Assembly (NCBI RefSeq): GCF_019459305.1 | Contig: NZ_JAIBES010000125.1 | Coordinates: 1-55,426 of the forward strand | Length of the DNA: 55,426 bases | Source of the DNA: Sphingopyxis sp. | GTDB taxonomy: Bacteria; Pseudomonadota; Alphaproteobacteria; Sphingomonadales; Sphingomonadaceae | Reading direction: 5' to 3' | In this document: positions 8,359 through 19,721 of the stretch, in pieces | Numbering within the stretch: the first letter of the stretch is position 1 | Layout: every line of letters starts with the position of its first letter | Notes under the pieces: model-generated | Told to the model about the DNA's origin: nothing | The model's database searches: none | Seen by the model: only the letters and a program-made list of their open reading frames with translations | Program-made: the position numbers and the translations under genes

Positions 8359-9404
8359 CCGAGACCTTTATCTCGTGGGGCATGGACCCGAACTGGGCAT
8401 GGGGCGTCGCAACCGTCGCGGGCATCCTGCTGATCGCGTTGCCGCTGATGCTCGCAGTCGCGATGATCATTTATGCCGACCGCAAAATTTGGGCAGCGAT
8501 GGCGCTGCGCCGCGGCCCGAACGTCGTCGGCCCGTTCGGCCTGCTCCAGAGCTTTGCCGACGGGCTGAAAGTGTTTCTGCAGGAAACGATCATCCCGACG
8601 GGGGCAAACCGCGGGCTGTTCCTGATTGCGCCGATCATCACCTTCACCGTCGCGCTGATGGCATGGGCGGTGATCCCGTTCAATTCAGGCGCAGTGCTCG
8701 CCGACATTAACGTCGGATTGCTCTACATCCTCGCGATTTCATCACTCGGCGTTTATGGCGTGGTGCTGTCGGGCTGGGCGTCGAACTCGAAGTATCCCTT
8801 CTTTTCGGCGATGCGCGCCGCGGCGCAGATGATCTCTTATGAAGTGTCGATCGGCTTCATCCTCGTCGGCGTCGTGCTCTACGCCGATAGCTTCAACCTC
8901 AACGAAATCATCAAGGCGCAGCAGGGTCATGGCCTCGGCATCGTCAACGCCTTTGGCTTCAACCTGCTGCTGTTTCCGCTCGCGGTGATCTTCCTGATCG
9001 CCAGTCTTGCCGAAACCGCGCGCGCGCCGTTCGATCTGACTGAGGCCGAGAGCGAGTTGGTCGCCGGCTATCAGACCGAATATTCTTCGATGAGCTTCGC
9101 GCTGTTCTGGCTCGGCGAATATGCCAATGTGTTGCTGATGGCGACGCTCAACGCCATCCTGTTCTGGGGCGGCTGGCTGCCGCCGCTCAACATCGACCTG
9201 ATCCCGTGGTTCGATATTCCCGGGATCGTCTGGCTGTTCGCCAAGATCTTGTTTTTCTTCTTCATCTTCAGTTGGGTGAAGGCGACTGTGCCGCGCTATC
9301 GCTATGACCAGCTGATGCGCCTTGGCTGGAAAATCTTCCTGCCGATTTCGCTGATCTGGATCTTCCTGATCTCGGGCTGGCTGATGCTGACGAGGTACTC
9401 ATGA
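8355..9404 (+). CDS. nuoH: NADH-quinone oxidoreductase subunit H
   Basis: Membrane subunit that forms the quinone entry channel and links the peripheral arm to the proton-pumping arm. The 349-aa product is the usual length, with about eight transmembrane helices. Conserved sequences include [27 protein letters not shown] text, [20 protein letters not shown] and [14 protein letters not shown]. Overlaps nuoI by ATGA. Confidence 0.97.
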   Translation: MTETFISWGMDPNWAWGVATVAGILLIALPLMLAVAMIIYADRKIWAAMALRRGPNVVGPFGLLQSFADGLKVFLQETIIPTGANRGLFLIAPIITFTVALMAWAVIPFNSGAVLADINVGLLYILAISSLGVYGVVLSGWASNSKYPFFSAMRAAAQMISYEVSIGFILVGVVLYADSFNLNEIIKAQQGHGLGIVNAFGFNLLLFPLAVIFLIASLAETARAPFDLTEAESELVAGYQTEYSSMSFALFWLGEYANVLLMATLNAILFWGGWLPPLNIDLIPWFDIPGIVWLFAKILFFFFIFSWVKATVPRYRYDQLMRLGWKIFLPISLIWIFLISGWLMLTRYS

Positions 9405-9889
9405 CGTCTATTGCTCACCTCATCAAAAGCTTCACCTTGTGGGAGTTTGTGAAGGCGCACGCCCTCACGCTCAAATATTTCTTCAAGCCGAAGGCGACGA
9501 TCAACTATCCGTTCGAGAAGAACCCGCTGAGCCCGCGCTTCCGCGGCGAACATGTGCTGCGGCGTTATCCGAACGGCGAGGAGCGCTGCATTGCGTGCAA
9601 GCTGTGCGAAGCGGTGTGCCCGGCGCAGGCGATCACGATCGAGGCCGAGCCGCGCGAAGACGGCTCGCGCCGCACGACGCGCTACGACATCGACATGACC
9701 AAATGCATCTATTGTGGCTTTTGCCAGGAAGCATGCCCGGTCGATGCGGTGGTCGAGGGGCCGAACTTTGAATATGCGACCGAAACGCGCGAAGAACTGC
9801 TCTATGACAAGGCCAAGCTGCTCGCCAATGGCGACAAATGGGAACGCGCGATCGCGGCAAATCTTGCCGCCGACGCGCCCTATCGATAA
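9401..9889 (+). CDS. nuoI: NADH-quinone oxidoreductase subunit I
   Basis: Ferredoxin-like subunit carrying clusters N6a and N6b, which pass electrons to NuoB. The 162-aa protein has two complete 4Fe-4S motifs: Cys63, 66, 69 and 73 ([12 protein letters not shown]) and Cys102, 105, 108 and 112 ([12 protein letters not shown]). The N-terminal helix region is normal. It is separated from nuoJ by 12 bases, one of the few true gaps in the cluster. Confidence 0.97.
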   Translation: MTSIAHLIKSFTLWEFVKAHALTLKYFFKPKATINYPFEKNPLSPRFRGEHVLRRYPNGEERCIACKLCEAVCPAQAITIEAEPREDGSRRTTRYDIDMTKCIYCGFCQEACPVDAVVEGPNFEYATETREELLYDKAKLLANGDKWERAIAANLAADAPYR

Positions 9890-9901
9890 GGGCGCGCGCA
9901 C

Positions 9902-10513
9902 ATGATCCCGTTTATCGCCTTTTACCTGTTCGCGACGATCGTCATCGCCTCTGCGGCGATGGTGATTTTCGCGCGCAACCCGGTCCACAGCGTCATGTGG
10001 CTGATCCTCGCCTTCTTCAACGCAGCAGGGTTGATGCTGCTCGCGGGGGCCGAGTTCATCGCGATGCTGCTCGTCATCGTTTATGTCGGCGCGGTCGCGG
10101 TGCTGTTCCTGTTCGTCGTGATGATGCTCAATATCGATTTCGCCGAGCTGCGCGCCGGTTTCGTGCGCTATCTGCCGCTGGGCGCGCTAGTCGCGATCAT
10201 CCTCGTCGCCGAGCTGATCTTCGCGCTGGGCGCCTGGAGCGCGGGCGGGGTCGATCTGGCCGCGCGTGCCGCACCGGCGGTGACCGACAAGAGCAATATC
10301 CAGCAGATAGGCGAGCTGCTCTATACGCGCTACATCTTCCTGTTCGAGGCGGCGGGCATCGTGCTGCTGGTGGCGATGATCGGCGCGATCGTGCTGACGC
10401 ATCGCCAGCGCGGCGGGGTGCGCATCCAGAATATCTCGTCGCAGAACCAGCGCCGCCCGCAGGACGCGACGCGGCTGGTCGATCCGGGCGTCGGGCAGGG
10501 GATGGAATTGTGA
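9902..10513 (+). CDS. nuoJ: NADH-quinone oxidoreductase subunit J
   Basis: Hydrophobic membrane subunit (ND6-type) of 203 aa with five predicted helices. The third helix contains the family's [16 protein letters not shown] tract, known for the pi-bulge involved in coupling. The polar tail after about residue 165 is rich in Gln, Arg and Asn. The start is ATG 9902 and the stop overlaps the nuoK GTG. Confidence 0.95.
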   Translation: MIPFIAFYLFATIVIASAAMVIFARNPVHSVMWLILAFFNAAGLMLLAGAEFIAMLLVIVYVGAVAVLFLFVVMMLNIDFAELRAGFVRYLPLGALVAIILVAELIFALGAWSAGGVDLAARAAPAVTDKSNIQQIGELLYTRYIFLFEAAGIVLLVAMIGAIVLTHRQRGGVRIQNISSQNQRRPQDATRLVDPGVGQGMEL

Positions 10514-10815
10514 TCTCGGTCGGCCACTATCTTGCCGTTTCGGCGGTGCTGTTCACGCTCGGCGTGCTCGGTATCTTCATCAACCGCAAAAATATCATTG
10601 TCATCCTGATGGCGATCGAGCTGATCCTGCTCGCGGTGAACATCAACCTCGTCGCGTTCAGCGCGGCGCTGGGCGACTTGGTCGGGCAGGTGTTCGCGAT
10701 GTTCGTGCTGACGGTAGCGGCGGGCGAAGCCGCGATCGGGCTTGCCATTCTTGTGATTTATTTCCGCGGCCGCGGCACCATTGCGGTCGATGACGCCAAC
10801 CGGATGAAGGGGTAA
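10510..10815 (+). CDS. nuoK: NADH-quinone oxidoreductase subunit K
   Basis: A three-helix membrane subunit (ND4L-type) of 101 aa, exactly the family's usual size. Conserved glutamates are visible in helix 2 ([16 protein letters not shown]) and helix 3 ([13 protein letters not shown]). GTG at 10510 overlaps the nuoJ stop. A longer frame exists upstream, but it runs through nuoJ and is not coding. Confidence 0.96.
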   Translation: MISVGHYLAVSAVLFTLGVLGIFINRKNIIVILMAIELILLAVNINLVAFSAALGDLVGQVFAMFVLTVAAGEAAIGLAILVIYFRGRGTIAVDDANRMKG

Positions 10816-10819
10816 ACCG

Positions 10820-12871
10820 GTGATTCAGGCGATCGTTTTCCTGCCGCTGCTCGCGGCACTTGTCGCAGGGCTGGGCCAGCGGGCCATTGGTCCGTTCGCG
10901 GCCAAGCTGATCACCACGGGCGCGCTGTTCACCAGCGCCGCGCTCAGCTGGCCGATCTTCCTGTCGTTCGTAATGGGCGGCGGCGAGGCCGAGGTCGTGA
11001 CCGTGCTGCACTGGGTGTCGTCGGGCGCGCTCCAGTTCAATTGGGAGCTGCGCGTCGATGCACTGACCGCGGTGATGCTCGTCGTCATCACGACGGTGTC
11101 GGCGCTCGTCCATCTTTATAGCTGGGGCTATATGGAGGAAGACCCGGACCAGCCGCGCTTCTTCGCCTATCTCTCGCTCTTCACCTTCGCGATGCTGATG
11201 CTCGTGACCGCGAACAATCTGGTTCAGATGTTCTTCGGCTGGGAAGGCGTTGGTCTCGCCTCCTATCTGCTCATCGGTTTCTGGTACAAGAAACCGAGCG
11301 CCAATGCCGCGGCGATCAAGGCGTTCGTCGTCAACCGCGTCGGCGACCTTGGCTTCATGCTCGGTATCTTCGGTACCTTCCTCGTGTTCGGCACCGTTTC
11401 GATCCCCGAGATTCTGGCGGCCGCACCGGGCATGGCGGGCTCGACGATCAGCTTCATGGGGATGCGTCTCGACACGATGACGATCCTCTGCCTGCTGCTG
11501 TTCATCGGCGCGATGGGCAAGTCGGCGCAGCTGGGCCTCCACACCTGGCTTCCCGACGCGATGGAAGGCCCTACCCCGGTGTCGGCGCTGATCCACGCCG
11601 CGACGATGGTTACCGCGGGCGTCTTCATGGTCTGCCGCCTGTCGCCGATGTTCGAAACGTCGGACGTTGCACAGGGCGTCGTGATGTTCGTCGGCGCCGT
11701 AACCTGCTTCTTTGCTGCGACCGTCGCGACGACGCAGTGGGACATCAAGCGCGTCATCGCCTATTCGACCTGTTCGCAGCTCGGTTACATGTTCTTTGCC
11801 GCGGGGGCGGGTGCCTATGGCGCCGCGATGTTCCACCTGTTCACGCACGCCTTCTTCAAGGCTTTGCTGTTCCTTGGCGCCGGTTCGGTCATTCACGCGA
11901 TGCACCATGAGCAGGACATGCGTTATTATGGCGCGCTGCGGAAAGAAATCCCGATCACCTATTGGGCAATGATGCTCGGCACGTTGGCGATCACCGGCGT
12001 CGGCATCTATGGCGTCTTCGGCTTTGCGGGCTTCTATTCGAAGGACGGCATCCTAGAGGCTGCCTTCGCGAGCGGCGGCGGCGGCGTGATCGCCTTCTGG
12101 GTCGGCATTTTTGTCGCCTTCCTCACCAGCTTCTATTCGTGGCGCCTGGTCTTCCTGACCTTCCACGGCAAGCCGCGCTGGGCAGCGAGCGAGCATATCC
12201 AGCACGCAGTGCATGATGGTCATCACGATCACCCGTCGGACGAACATGCCGGACATGACACGCACCATGACCATGCCGCCGACGCGCATGAAGGCACCGC
12301 AGGCTATCACCCGCACGAAAGCCCGATCACGATGCTGATCCCGCTGATCCTGCTGTCGGTCGGCGCGGTGTTTGCGGGCTTCGCATTCAAATATCCGTTC
12401 ATCTACCCCGAAGAGGGGCTGGCGTTCTGGAGCGGCAGCATGCTCGCGTTCGACGAGCATCTGATGCACGCCGCGCACGAAGTTCCGCTGTGGGTGAAAT
12501 GGACGCCGTTTACGGTGATGGCGATCGGGCTGTTCCTTGCGTGGAACAGCTATATCCGCAACACTACGCTGCCGGCGCGTTTCGTCGCGCAGTTCGGGCT
12601 GCTGCACCAGTTCCTGTTCAACAAATGGTACTTCGACGAGCTCTACAACATCGTCTTTGTCAAACCGGCGTTCGCGATCGGCCGTTTCTTCTGGAAGCGT
12701 GGCGATGAACAGACCATCGACCGTTTCGGTCCCGATGGCATGGCGGCGCTCGTTCAGGGCGGCTCGCGGCTCGCGGTGCGGCTGCAATCGGGTTATGTTT
12801 ATGGATATGCGTTTGTGATGCTGCTCGGGCTTGTCGGCCTGGCCAGCTGGGCCATGGTGAAGTTCCTGTGA
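10820..12871 (+). CDS. nuoL: NADH-quinone oxidoreductase subunit L with His-rich loop
   Basis: Distal antiporter-like proton-pumping subunit of 683 aa. It has the Proton_antipo core (for example [19 protein letters not shown] and [20 protein letters not shown]) and the C-terminal region with the lateral helix. Residues about 459-500 form an unusual loop with 14 His plus many Asp and Glu ([20 protein letters not shown]), between helices on a solvent-exposed side. The GTG at 10820 gives the normal N-terminus, and the stop overlaps the nuoM GTG. Confidence 0.96.
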   Translation: MIQAIVFLPLLAALVAGLGQRAIGPFAAKLITTGALFTSAALSWPIFLSFVMGGGEAEVVTVLHWVSSGALQFNWELRVDALTAVMLVVITTVSALVHLYSWGYMEEDPDQPRFFAYLSLFTFAMLMLVTANNLVQMFFGWEGVGLASYLLIGFWYKKPSANAAAIKAFVVNRVGDLGFMLGIFGTFLVFGTVSIPEILAAAPGMAGSTISFMGMRLDTMTILCLLLFIGAMGKSAQLGLHTWLPDAMEGPTPVSALIHAATMVTAGVFMVCRLSPMFETSDVAQGVVMFVGAVTCFFAATVATTQWDIKRVIAYSTCSQLGYMFFAAGAGAYGAAMFHLFTHAFFKALLFLGAGSVIHAMHHEQDMRYYGALRKEIPITYWAMMLGTLAITGVGIYGVFGFAGFYSKDGILEAAFASGGGGVIAFWVGIFVAFLTSFYSWRLVFLTFHGKPRWAASEHIQHAVHDGHHDHPSDEHAGHDTHHDHAADAHEGTAGYHPHESPITMLIPLILLSVGAVFAGFAFKYPFIYPEEGLAFWSGSMLAFDEHLMHAAHEVPLWVKWTPFTVMAIGLFLAWNSYIRNTTLPARFVAQFGLLHQFLFNKWYFDELYNIVFVKPAFAIGRFFWKRGDEQTIDRFGPDGMAALVQGGSRLAVRLQSGYVYGYAFVMLLGLVGLASWAMVKFL

Positions 12872-14421
12872 GCGGTTTTCCGATCCTTTCGCTGATGCTG
12901 GCGATCCCCGCGGCCGCCGCGATCGCCTGTTTGTTCGCGGGCGACAGACTGGCGCGGCTGATCGCGCTCGGCGCGACGGTGGTCGCCTTCGTCCTCGGCT
13001 GTGTGATGTGGGCACAGTTCGACATCGGCGGGCCGCAGTGGCAGTTCACCGAACGCGCCGACCTGTTCGGGCGGTTCAGCTGGGCTCTCGGCATCGACGG
13101 CATGGCGCTGATGCTGATCATGCTCAGCGTGTTCCTGATGCCGCTCTGCATCTTGGCCAGCTGGGATGCGATCAAGAGCCGGGTCGGACTCTACATGGCG
13201 ATGTTCCTCGTCATGGAAACGATCATGATCGGCGTGTTCTGCGCGCAGGATCTGCTGCTGTTCTATATCTTCTTCGAAGCCGGGCTGATCCCGATGTACT
13301 TCATCATCGGCATCTGGGGCGGCGCGAATCGCAAATATGCGGCGTATAAATTCTTCCTCTACACGCTGCTCGGCTCGGTGCTGATGCTGATCGCGATGAT
13401 CGCGATGATCGCCGAAGCGGGGACGACCGATATCCCGACGTTGCTCAACTACGACTTCCCGGTCGAAATGCAGACGTGGCTGTGGCTCGCCTTCTTCGCC
13501 AGCCTCGCGGTCAAGATGCCGATGTGGCCGGTCCACACCTGGCTACCCGACGCGCACGTGCAGGCGCCGACCGCGGGGTCGATGATCCTGGCGGGCGTGT
13601 TGCTCAAGCTCGGCGCCTATGGCTTCATCCGCTTCATGATGCCGATGTTCCCCGACGCGTCGGCGCAGCTGATGTGGATCGTGTTCGGCCTGTCGATGGT
13701 CGCTGTGGTCTATACCAGCCTCGTCGCGCTTGTTCAGAGCGACATGAAAAAGCTGATCGCATATTCGTCAGTCGCGCATATGGCGATCGTCACCGCGGGC
13801 CTGTTCGCATTCAACCAGCAGGGCATGGAAGGCGCGCTGATCATCATGCTCAGCCACGGCGTCGTGTCGGCCGCGCTCTTCTTCTGCGTCGGCGTGATCT
13901 ACGACCGGCTGCACACGCGCGAGATCGACCGTTATGGCGGGCTCGCGGTCAACATGCCGGCCTATGCGATCTTCTTCATGCTGTTCACGATGGCGTCGAT
14001 AGGCTTGCCGGGAACCAGCGGTTTCGTCGGCGAATTCCTGAGCCTTGCGGGCATTTACGAAGCGTCGAGCTGGGTCGCCTTCGTGTGCACCACCGGGATC
14101 ATCCTCGGTGCTGCATACATGCTCTATCTCTACCGCCGCGTCGTGTTCGGCGAACTCACCAAGGACGATGTCAAGGCGATGCCCGACCTCAATCCCCGCG
14201 AATGGGCGGTGCTGGCGCCGCTGGCGGCCGTGGCACTGTGGATGGGCGTTTATCCCGAAAGCTTCCTCGCGCCGATGCGCGGCGACGTGACGACGGTGGT
14301 CGCGCGGCTCGCTCCGGCCAAGCCGGCGGGCGATGCGCATCTCGCAGCCGGCAAGCCGCAGCCCGCCAAGGCGCAGGGTGAAACAGCTCACGGATCGAGC
14401 CATGCGGGAGGCGTCCAATGA
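12868..14421 (+). CDS. nuoM: NADH-quinone oxidoreductase subunit M
   Basis: Antiporter-like proton-pumping subunit (ND4-type) of 517 aa with about 14 helices. The conserved key Glu in the fifth helix region is visible in [20 protein letters not shown], and the pump motif is visible in [21 protein letters not shown] polar Ala/His/Lys-rich C-terminal extension of about 30 residues follows the last helix. The GTG start at 12868 overlaps the nuoL stop; the stop overlaps nuoN by ATGA. Confidence 0.96.
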   Translation: MSGFPILSLMLAIPAAAAIACLFAGDRLARLIALGATVVAFVLGCVMWAQFDIGGPQWQFTERADLFGRFSWALGIDGMALMLIMLSVFLMPLCILASWDAIKSRVGLYMAMFLVMETIMIGVFCAQDLLLFYIFFEAGLIPMYFIIGIWGGANRKYAAYKFFLYTLLGSVLMLIAMIAMIAEAGTTDIPTLLNYDFPVEMQTWLWLAFFASLAVKMPMWPVHTWLPDAHVQAPTAGSMILAGVLLKLGAYGFIRFMMPMFPDASAQLMWIVFGLSMVAVVYTSLVALVQSDMKKLIAYSSVAHMAIVTAGLFAFNQQGMEGALIIMLSHGVVSAALFFCVGVIYDRLHTREIDRYGGLAVNMPAYAIFFMLFTMASIGLPGTSGFVGEFLSLAGIYEASSWVAFVCTTGIILGAAYMLYLYRRVVFGELTKDDVKAMPDLNPREWAVLAPLAAVALWMGVYPESFLAPMRGDVTTVVARLAPAKPAGDAHLAAGKPQPAKAQGETAHGSSHAGGVQ

Positions 14422-15851
14422 CCGCCGATCTCGCGCTCATCTGGCCCGAACTGATCCTCACGATCGGCGGGCTGATCACATTGATGCTCGGCACCTTCCT
14501 CGGTGACCGACAGGTTGGCCTTTACCAGCTCAGCGCGCTGCTGACGCTGGCAGCGGCGGCGGCTGCGGTGGTGGCGCTGTTCGGCGTCGAGGCGTCGGTA
14601 TTCTCCGGTACGCTGGCGGTCGACGGCTTCGGCGGCTTCGCCAAGCTGCTGATCTATGCGGCCAGCTTTATCTGCATCCTCATCGCGCCGCGCTTCTTCA
14701 CCGGCGGCATGCGCGCCGAATATCCGGTGCTGATCTTGTTTGCCGCTCTCGGCATGGGGATCATGGCGTCGTCGCGCGATCTGATGACGCTGTATGTCGG
14801 GCTCGAACTCAACAGTCTGGCGGCCTATGTGCTCGCCAGCTTCATGCGCACCGACGAACGCTCGACCGAGGCGGGACTTAAATATTTCGTGCTCGGCGCG
14901 CTCGCGTCAGGCATGTTGCTCTACGGCATCTCGCTGCTCTACGGCTTTACCGGCACCACCGACTTCACCGGCATCGCGGCGCGCATGGGCGGTGAGATGA
15001 ACGTCGGGCTGATCTTCGGTATCGTGTTCGTACTCGCGGGGCTTGGTTTCAAGATCAGCGCCGTGCCGTTCCACATGTGGACCCCCGACGTTTACGAGGG
15101 AGCGCCGACCCCGGTGACGACCTTCTTTGCCAGCGCGCCGAAAGTGGCGGCCATGGCGCTGATGACGCGCGTCGTCATCGACGCGATGGGGCCAGCGGTC
15201 GGTGCATGGCAACAGATCATCATCTTCCTCGCGCTTGCCTCCATCATCCTCGGCGCGGTCGGCGCGATTGGGCAGAAGAATATCAAGCGATTGCTCGCTT
15301 ACTCTTCGATCAACAATGTCGGCTTCATGCTGATCGGCCTTGCCGCGGGAACGCAGGCGGGGGTCGAAGGCGTGCTGACCTATCTGCTCGTCTATGTGGT
15401 GACGACGATCGGTGCCTTCCTTGTCGTGTTGCAATTGCGCGATGCTGATGGCAATTACATCGAAAGCATCCCGGCGCTGGCCGGCCTGTCGCAGCGCCGC
15501 CCGGGCTTGGCGGCAGCAATGGCAGTGTTTCTGTTCAGCCTCGCGGGTATCCCGCCGCTGTTCGGGTTCTGGCCGAAATATCTGGTGTTCGAGGCCGCGG
15601 TGAACGCCAACCTGCTGCCGCTGGCGATCGCAGGTATCGTCGCGTCTGTGATCGGGGCATTTTATTATATCGCGATCATCAAGACGATGTATTTCGACGA
15701 TAAATCGGACACCGAAATCCCCGCTTGTGGCGGCGCCATCGTCGAGGATGCGGTGATCACCGCGAGCGCTCTCTGGCTCTCGATCATTGGTTATCTCTTC
15801 ATCCCGATGCTCGCAGTCGTTTCGGCGAGCGCCGCCGCGGTGCTGTTCTGA
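14418..15851 (+). CDS. nuoN: NADH-quinone oxidoreductase subunit N
   Basis: Third antiporter-like subunit (ND2-type), 477 aa, with the typical [18 protein letters not shown] segment bearing the conserved Glu and the [20 protein letters not shown] motif with the pumping-channel residues. It is the last complex I gene. Its final codons run directly into the biotin ligase reading frame with a four-base overlap if translation there starts at CTG 15848. Confidence 0.96.
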   Translation: MTADLALIWPELILTIGGLITLMLGTFLGDRQVGLYQLSALLTLAAAAAAVVALFGVEASVFSGTLAVDGFGGFAKLLIYAASFICILIAPRFFTGGMRAEYPVLILFAALGMGIMASSRDLMTLYVGLELNSLAAYVLASFMRTDERSTEAGLKYFVLGALASGMLLYGISLLYGFTGTTDFTGIAARMGGEMNVGLIFGIVFVLAGLGFKISAVPFHMWTPDVYEGAPTPVTTFFASAPKVAAMALMTRVVIDAMGPAVGAWQQIIIFLALASIILGAVGAIGQKNIKRLLAYSSINNVGFMLIGLAAGTQAGVEGVLTYLLVYVVTTIGAFLVVLQLRDADGNYIESIPALAGLSQRRPGLAAAMAVFLFSLAGIPPLFGFWPKYLVFEAAVNANLLPLAIAGIVASVIGAFYYIAIIKTMYFDDKSDTEIPACGGAIVEDAVITASALWLSIIGYLFIPMLAVVSASAAAVLF

Positions 15852-16576
15852 TCCCGCCGATCGAGCGGGTAGCGCAGACAGGTTCGACCAACGCCGACCT
15901 GCTGGCGCGGCTGGCCGGCGGCGAGCAGGTCGGCGAGGGGCATTGGCTGATTGCCGATCGCCAGACCGCGGGGCGCGGACGCCTAGGGCGCGGCTGGAAC
16001 GACGGGCAGGGCAATTTCATGGGCTCGACCGTCGTTCAGTTGACGATGGGCGATCCGCAAGCAGCGACGCTGGCGCTCGTTGCGGGGGTCGCGCTGGCCA
16101 AGACCGTTGCCGCTCTCGCGCCGCACATCGACGCGCAGCTCAAATGGCCGAACGATCTGCTGGTGGGCGGCGCGAAATGTGCGGGCATATTGATGGAGCG
16201 CACGGGCAATTCGGTGGTGATCGGGATCGGGGTGAACCTCGTCGCCGCACCCGAGCTGCCCGATCGGCCGACCGCGACGCTGGCATGCCAAGGCGCGGTG
16301 CTCGACCGCGATCATTTCGCGGGCGCGCTGGGTATCGCGATGATCGACGCGCTGTGGACCTGGCGGCAAGAGGGGGTGGCGAGTATCGTCCGCACATGGC
16401 TGCCGTTGGCGCATCCGCTCGGCACGCCGCTGCGCGTGTCCGAACAGGGCATCGACGGAACATTTGACGGCCTGGCCGAAGACGGCGCGCTGCGCTTGCG
16501 CGTCGCGGGCGGGGAGACCATGCTGGTGCATGCTGGCGATGTCGAACTGCGTCGCCCGGTCGAGGAAGAAAGATAG
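15848..16576 (+). CDS. birA: Biotin--[acetyl-CoA-carboxylase] ligase
   Basis: Attaches biotin to carboxylase carrier proteins through biotinyl-AMP. The roughly 242-aa product has the catalytic domain at the N-terminus (TGSTNADLLARL, GRGRLGRGW, KWPNDLLVGGAKCAGIL) and the small C-terminal SH3-like domain, but no winged-helix domain, so it is not a repressor. The start is unclear: the conserved N-terminus begins at the nuoN stop, where no ATG, GTG or TTG is in frame. CTG 15848 (CTGA overlap) or ATC 15851 are the local options. ATG 15725 would overlap nuoN by 127 bp and add 41 Arg-rich residues. Confidence 0.88.
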   Translation: MIPPIERVAQTGSTNADLLARLAGGEQVGEGHWLIADRQTAGRGRLGRGWNDGQGNFMGSTVVQLTMGDPQAATLALVAGVALAKTVAALAPHIDAQLKWPNDLLVGGAKCAGILMERTGNSVVIGIGVNLVAAPELPDRPTATLACQGAVLDRDHFAGALGIAMIDALWTWRQEGVASIVRTWLPLAHPLGTPLRVSEQGIDGTFDGLAEDGALRLRVAGGETMLVHAGDVELRRPVEEER

Positions 16577-17362
16577 ATGCTACTCGCGATCGATGTCGGC
16601 AACACCAATGCCAAATTCGCGCTATTCGAAGGCGCCGCGTTGCTCGCGCGTTGGCGCATTGCTACCGATGACCGCCGCACCGCCGACGAATATATGGTGT
16701 GGCTAGACCAGTTGCTACGGATCGAGGGATATGACCGCGCGCAGGTTGACGCGGTGATCATCTCGACCGTCGTGCCGCGCGCGCTCCACAATCTGCAATT
16801 GCTCGCGGTCAAATATTTCGGCGTCGATGCGCTCGTCGCCGGGCGCGAGCCGGTGACCTGGGGTATCGCATTGAAGGTCGACGAGCCGCGCTCAGTCGGC
16901 GCCGATCGCGCCGTCAATGCGATCGCGGCGCAGGCGGTCGAACCCGGCAAGGACAAGCTGGTCATCAGCTTTGGCACCGCGACGACGCTCGATTATAGCG
17001 GCCCCGACGGCGCCTATCTGGGCGGTATTATCGCGCCCGGGGTCAATCTGTCGCTCGAAGCGCTGGTCGCCGCCGCCGCCAAGCTGCCGCGGATCGCGAT
17101 TGAGGCACCCGCGACCCCCAGCGTGATCGGCCGCACCACCGAAAGCCAGATGCTGATTGGCGTCTATTGGGGCTATGTATCGATGATGGAAGGCCTGATA
17201 GGGCGAATGAAATCCGAAATTGGCAAACCGCTCACCGTCATCGCGACGGGCGGCCTCGCCACTTTGTTTCAGGAACAGGCGCACCTGTTCGACCGCATCG
17301 AACCCGATCTCACGCTGAACGGGTTGATGCACCTCTATAACCAACGGAACCAGACAATATGA
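16577..17362 (+). CDS. coaX: Type III pantothenate kinase
   Basis: First step of coenzyme A synthesis, ATP-dependent phosphorylation of pantothenate. The 261-aa protein shows the ASKHA-fold phosphate loop [12 protein letters not shown] at the N-terminus, the [11 protein letters not shown] motif with the catalytic Asp, and [11 protein letters not shown]. It directly follows birA with no gap and is preceded by GAGGAAGAAAGA, a usable ribosome site. It overlaps the RNase J start. The birA-coaX-rnj order after nuoN is common in alphaproteobacteria. Confidence 0.95.
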   Translation: MLLAIDVGNTNAKFALFEGAALLARWRIATDDRRTADEYMVWLDQLLRIEGYDRAQVDAVIISTVVPRALHNLQLLAVKYFGVDALVAGREPVTWGIALKVDEPRSVGADRAVNAIAAQAVEPGKDKLVISFGTATTLDYSGPDGAYLGGIIAPGVNLSLEALVAAAAKLPRIAIEAPATPSVIGRTTESQMLIGVYWGYVSMMEGLIGRMKSEIGKPLTVIATGGLATLFQEQAHLFDRIEPDLTLNGLMHLYNQRNQTI

Positions 17363-18993
17363 CAACTCCAGGAAAGGAGCTGCTTTTCCTCGCGCTCGGC
17401 GGATCGGGCGAGATTGGCATGAACGCCAATCTCTATGGCTGCGACGGCAAATGGATCATGCTCGACCTTGGCGTGACATTCGGCACCCATGATTATCCCG
17501 GTATCGACATCATCATGCCCGACCTGGAATTTATCGAGGATCGCAAAAAGGATCTGCTCGGCATCATCCTGACCCACGGGCATGAGGATCATATTGGGGC
17601 TCTGCCTTATCTCGCTGCCGACCTTGGAGTACCGCTCTACGCCAACCGCTTTACCGCGGGGCTGATCGCCAACAAGCTGGCGGAAGAGGGGCTGGAGAAA
17701 GAGGTCAAGATCAAGACCGTCGACATCGACGCGCATTTCCAGCTTGGCCCGTTCGGGATCCGCCTGATGCCGCTCGCGCACTCGATCCTCGAGATGAGCG
17801 CGGCGGTGATCGACACGCCTTATGGCCGCGTGTTTCACACTGGCGACTGGAAGCTTGACGCCGATCCGGTGCTGGGTAAGCCGTCGAGCGCCGCGGCGCT
17901 GACCGCAATTGGCGACGAAGGCGTCGATTTCCTCGTCGGCGATTCCACCAATGCGTTTAATCCCGAGGCATCGGGCAGCGAGGGTGATCTGTATGACGGG
18001 CTGCTGACCGCGGTCGGCAACGCCAAGGGGCGCGTCATCGTCACGACCTTCGCCTCGAACGCGGCGCGCCTCAAGACGCTGGGGCGCGTCGCTACGGCCA
18101 CCGGGCGGACCCTGTGCGTCGCCGGGCGATCGCTCGACCGCATTTTGGGCGTGGCACGCTCGGTCGGCTATCTGAAAGACTTCCCACCGACGGTCGATTT
18201 CGACGAGGCGATGCGCCTGCCGCGCGACAAGGTGATGGTGATTGCCACCGGCGGGCAGGGCGAACCACGCGCGGCGCTGGCGCGCATGGCGGCGGACAGC
18301 CACCAGATCAAGCTCGCGCCCGGTGACACGGTCGTCTTTTCGTCGAAGCAGATCCCGGGCAACGAAGTCGCGATCGGACGGATCATGAACCAGCTTGCCG
18401 CCAAGGACATTCTGACGGTCACCGAAAAACAGGCGCATATCCATGTCAGCGGCCACCCGGGGCAGCCTGAGCTGGCGGCGCTCTATGGCTGGCTGCGGCC
18501 GAAACTGGTTGTTCCGGTGCATGGCGAGATCCGCCACATGCACGAACAGGCGCGTTTTGCGTTGGAGAAGGGCGTTCCCGATGCGCTGATCCAGGAAAAT
18601 GGCGATCTGGTGCGGCTGGCGCCCGGCCCGGCCAAAATCCTTGAGCGCGTTCGCGCCGGACGCTTGATCCTCGATGGCGACGTCATCCTTCCCGCCGATG
18701 GCGAAACGATCAACGAACGCCGCAAACTGGCGCTGCACGGGCATATCACTGTCGCAGTCATCTTTACCGGCAAACGCTTCACCGACGTCGCGATCAGTTA
18801 TCGCGGCGTCCCGGTCGAGGATGAGCGTAAAGCCTTTGTCGACGAAATGCGCGAAGCAGCGGAGAAAGCGGCACTGGCCCCCGCCAAGGAGCAGGAAAAA
18901 ATGCGTGAGGCGATCCGGTTGAGCGTGCGCCGCGTCGCGACCGACTGGACCGGTAAAAAGCCGGTCGTCGATGTCATGCTCGTGCAGCTCTGA
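17359..18993 (+). CDS. rnj: Ribonuclease J
   Basis: Metallo-beta-lactamase/beta-CASP ribonuclease (5'-3' exonuclease and endonuclease) for mRNA decay and rRNA maturation. The 544-aa product has the zinc motif THGHEDHIG at residues 72-80, a second metal segment around HTGDWKLD, the beta-CASP region, and the late VHGEIRHM motif. The length is normal. ATG 17359 overlaps the coaX stop (ATGA-type). Confidence 0.95.
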   Translation: MTTPGKELLFLALGGSGEIGMNANLYGCDGKWIMLDLGVTFGTHDYPGIDIIMPDLEFIEDRKKDLLGIILTHGHEDHIGALPYLAADLGVPLYANRFTAGLIANKLAEEGLEKEVKIKTVDIDAHFQLGPFGIRLMPLAHSILEMSAAVIDTPYGRVFHTGDWKLDADPVLGKPSSAAALTAIGDEGVDFLVGDSTNAFNPEASGSEGDLYDGLLTAVGNAKGRVIVTTFASNAARLKTLGRVATATGRTLCVAGRSLDRILGVARSVGYLKDFPPTVDFDEAMRLPRDKVMVIATGGQGEPRAALARMAADSHQIKLAPGDTVVFSSKQIPGNEVAIGRIMNQLAAKDILTVTEKQAHIHVSGHPGQPELAALYGWLRPKLVVPVHGEIRHMHEQARFALEKGVPDALIQENGDLVRLAPGPAKILERVRAGRLILDGDVILPADGETINERRKLALHGHITVAVIFTGKRFTDVAISYRGVPVEDERKAFVDEMREAAEKAALAPAKEQEKMREAIRLSVRRVATDWTGKKPVVDVMLVQL

Positions 18994-19007
18994 ACGGACC
19001 AATAACA

Positions 19008-19268
19008 ATGAAATGGACGTCGGCACTCGCGATCTATTCGCTGTTTTTAGCGCTCAGCGCCTTTTTTGTGCTGCCCTTCCATGGGCGCACAGCGAGCGAC
19101 GACGATGCTCCGCTGGTCAAGGGACAGGACCGCGGCGCGCCCGCGGTGTTCCGTCCGGCGCGCATCTTGCTCCAGATGGCTATCGTCGCGACGGTCGGCT
19201 TCGTCATCTACTACGTCGCTTATGTGAACGGCTGGGTTAATCCCAACGTGCTGAGCGGGCGCGCCTGA
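19008..19268 (+). CDS. DUF1467 family membrane protein
   Basis: An 86-aa protein with two hydrophobic helices (about residues 5-24 and 52-75), starting MKWTSALAIYSLFLALSAFF and with the LPFHGRT segment typical of the alphaproteobacterial DUF1467 family. Function is unknown. It lies 14 bases after rnj and is probably the last gene of the operon. Family assignment is by recall of sequence pattern and of its usual place behind rnj. Confidence 0.85.
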   Translation: MKWTSALAIYSLFLALSAFFVLPFHGRTASDDDAPLVKGQDRGAPAVFRPARILLQMAIVATVGFVIYYVAYVNGWVNPNVLSGRA

Positions 19269-19363
19269 CCCCGACGGCTCAGTACTGGTCTGGTATCATC
19301 TGTGTTGGGCTGGAGAGCGGACAATCGCTTGATCTGCGGTAAGCGCCTTCCCATAGTTCCAAC

Positions 19364-19627
19364 ATGGTTCGGGACCTCGGCAAAGCGATGCAAAAGAAAG
19401 AGGAATTCGAGTCTGCACGGCTTGCTGACTTCGAGTTTCGTCAGCTGGTTCGCGCCACGCGACTTCTCGCTCGGTCACTTGGAGTAGATGTATCGTCTTT
19501 AGTTAAAGAGATCGCCGCCAGAGACGAGGAAGGGGTTCTAGACCTCGTTGCCGTGGAGACCTCGCGATCCAAAGACAAGATTGCGGCGGAATTGCCCGTT
19601 GTCTGGTTGAAGTCAGAGCGCAATTAA
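19364..19627 (+). CDS. Hypothetical protein (87 aa), lower GC
   Basis: An ORF encoding a soluble, charged, mostly helical product (ARLADFEFRQLVRATRLLAR, then VSSLVKEIAARDEEGVLDLV). Its codon use is visibly less GC-biased than the neighbouring genes. An internal ATG at 19388 (MQKKEEF) is an equally possible start. I do not recognise a family. It stands alone between the nuo-rnj operon and a convergent gene; it may be acquired sequence or a fast-evolving gene. Confidence 0.45.
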   Translation: MVRDLGKAMQKKEEFESARLADFEFRQLVRATRLLARSLGVDVSSLVKEIAARDEEGVLDLVAVETSRSKDKIAAELPVVWLKSERN

Positions 19628-19721
19628 TCGCCGAACGGGTTGATCCGACACCACATCGTCTGGGATAATGTTCGCCGGGCGGTCACAGACGCCACGCCCG
19701 ACTAACTCAGTCCGACACTGT

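Noticed and set aside
10658..11908. 416-codon minus-strand frame opposite nuoK/nuoL
   Set aside because: Extremely His/Arg/Glu-rich product caused by codon phase of hydrophobic genes; no motif.
15725..15850. ATG 15725 as the start of birA
   Set aside because: It overlaps nuoN by 127 bp and would add an Arg-rich, family-unlike stretch; kept only as an alternative.
17335..19026. 563-codon minus-strand frame opposite rnj
   Set aside because: Shadow of RNase J; no recognisable domain and no ribosome site.
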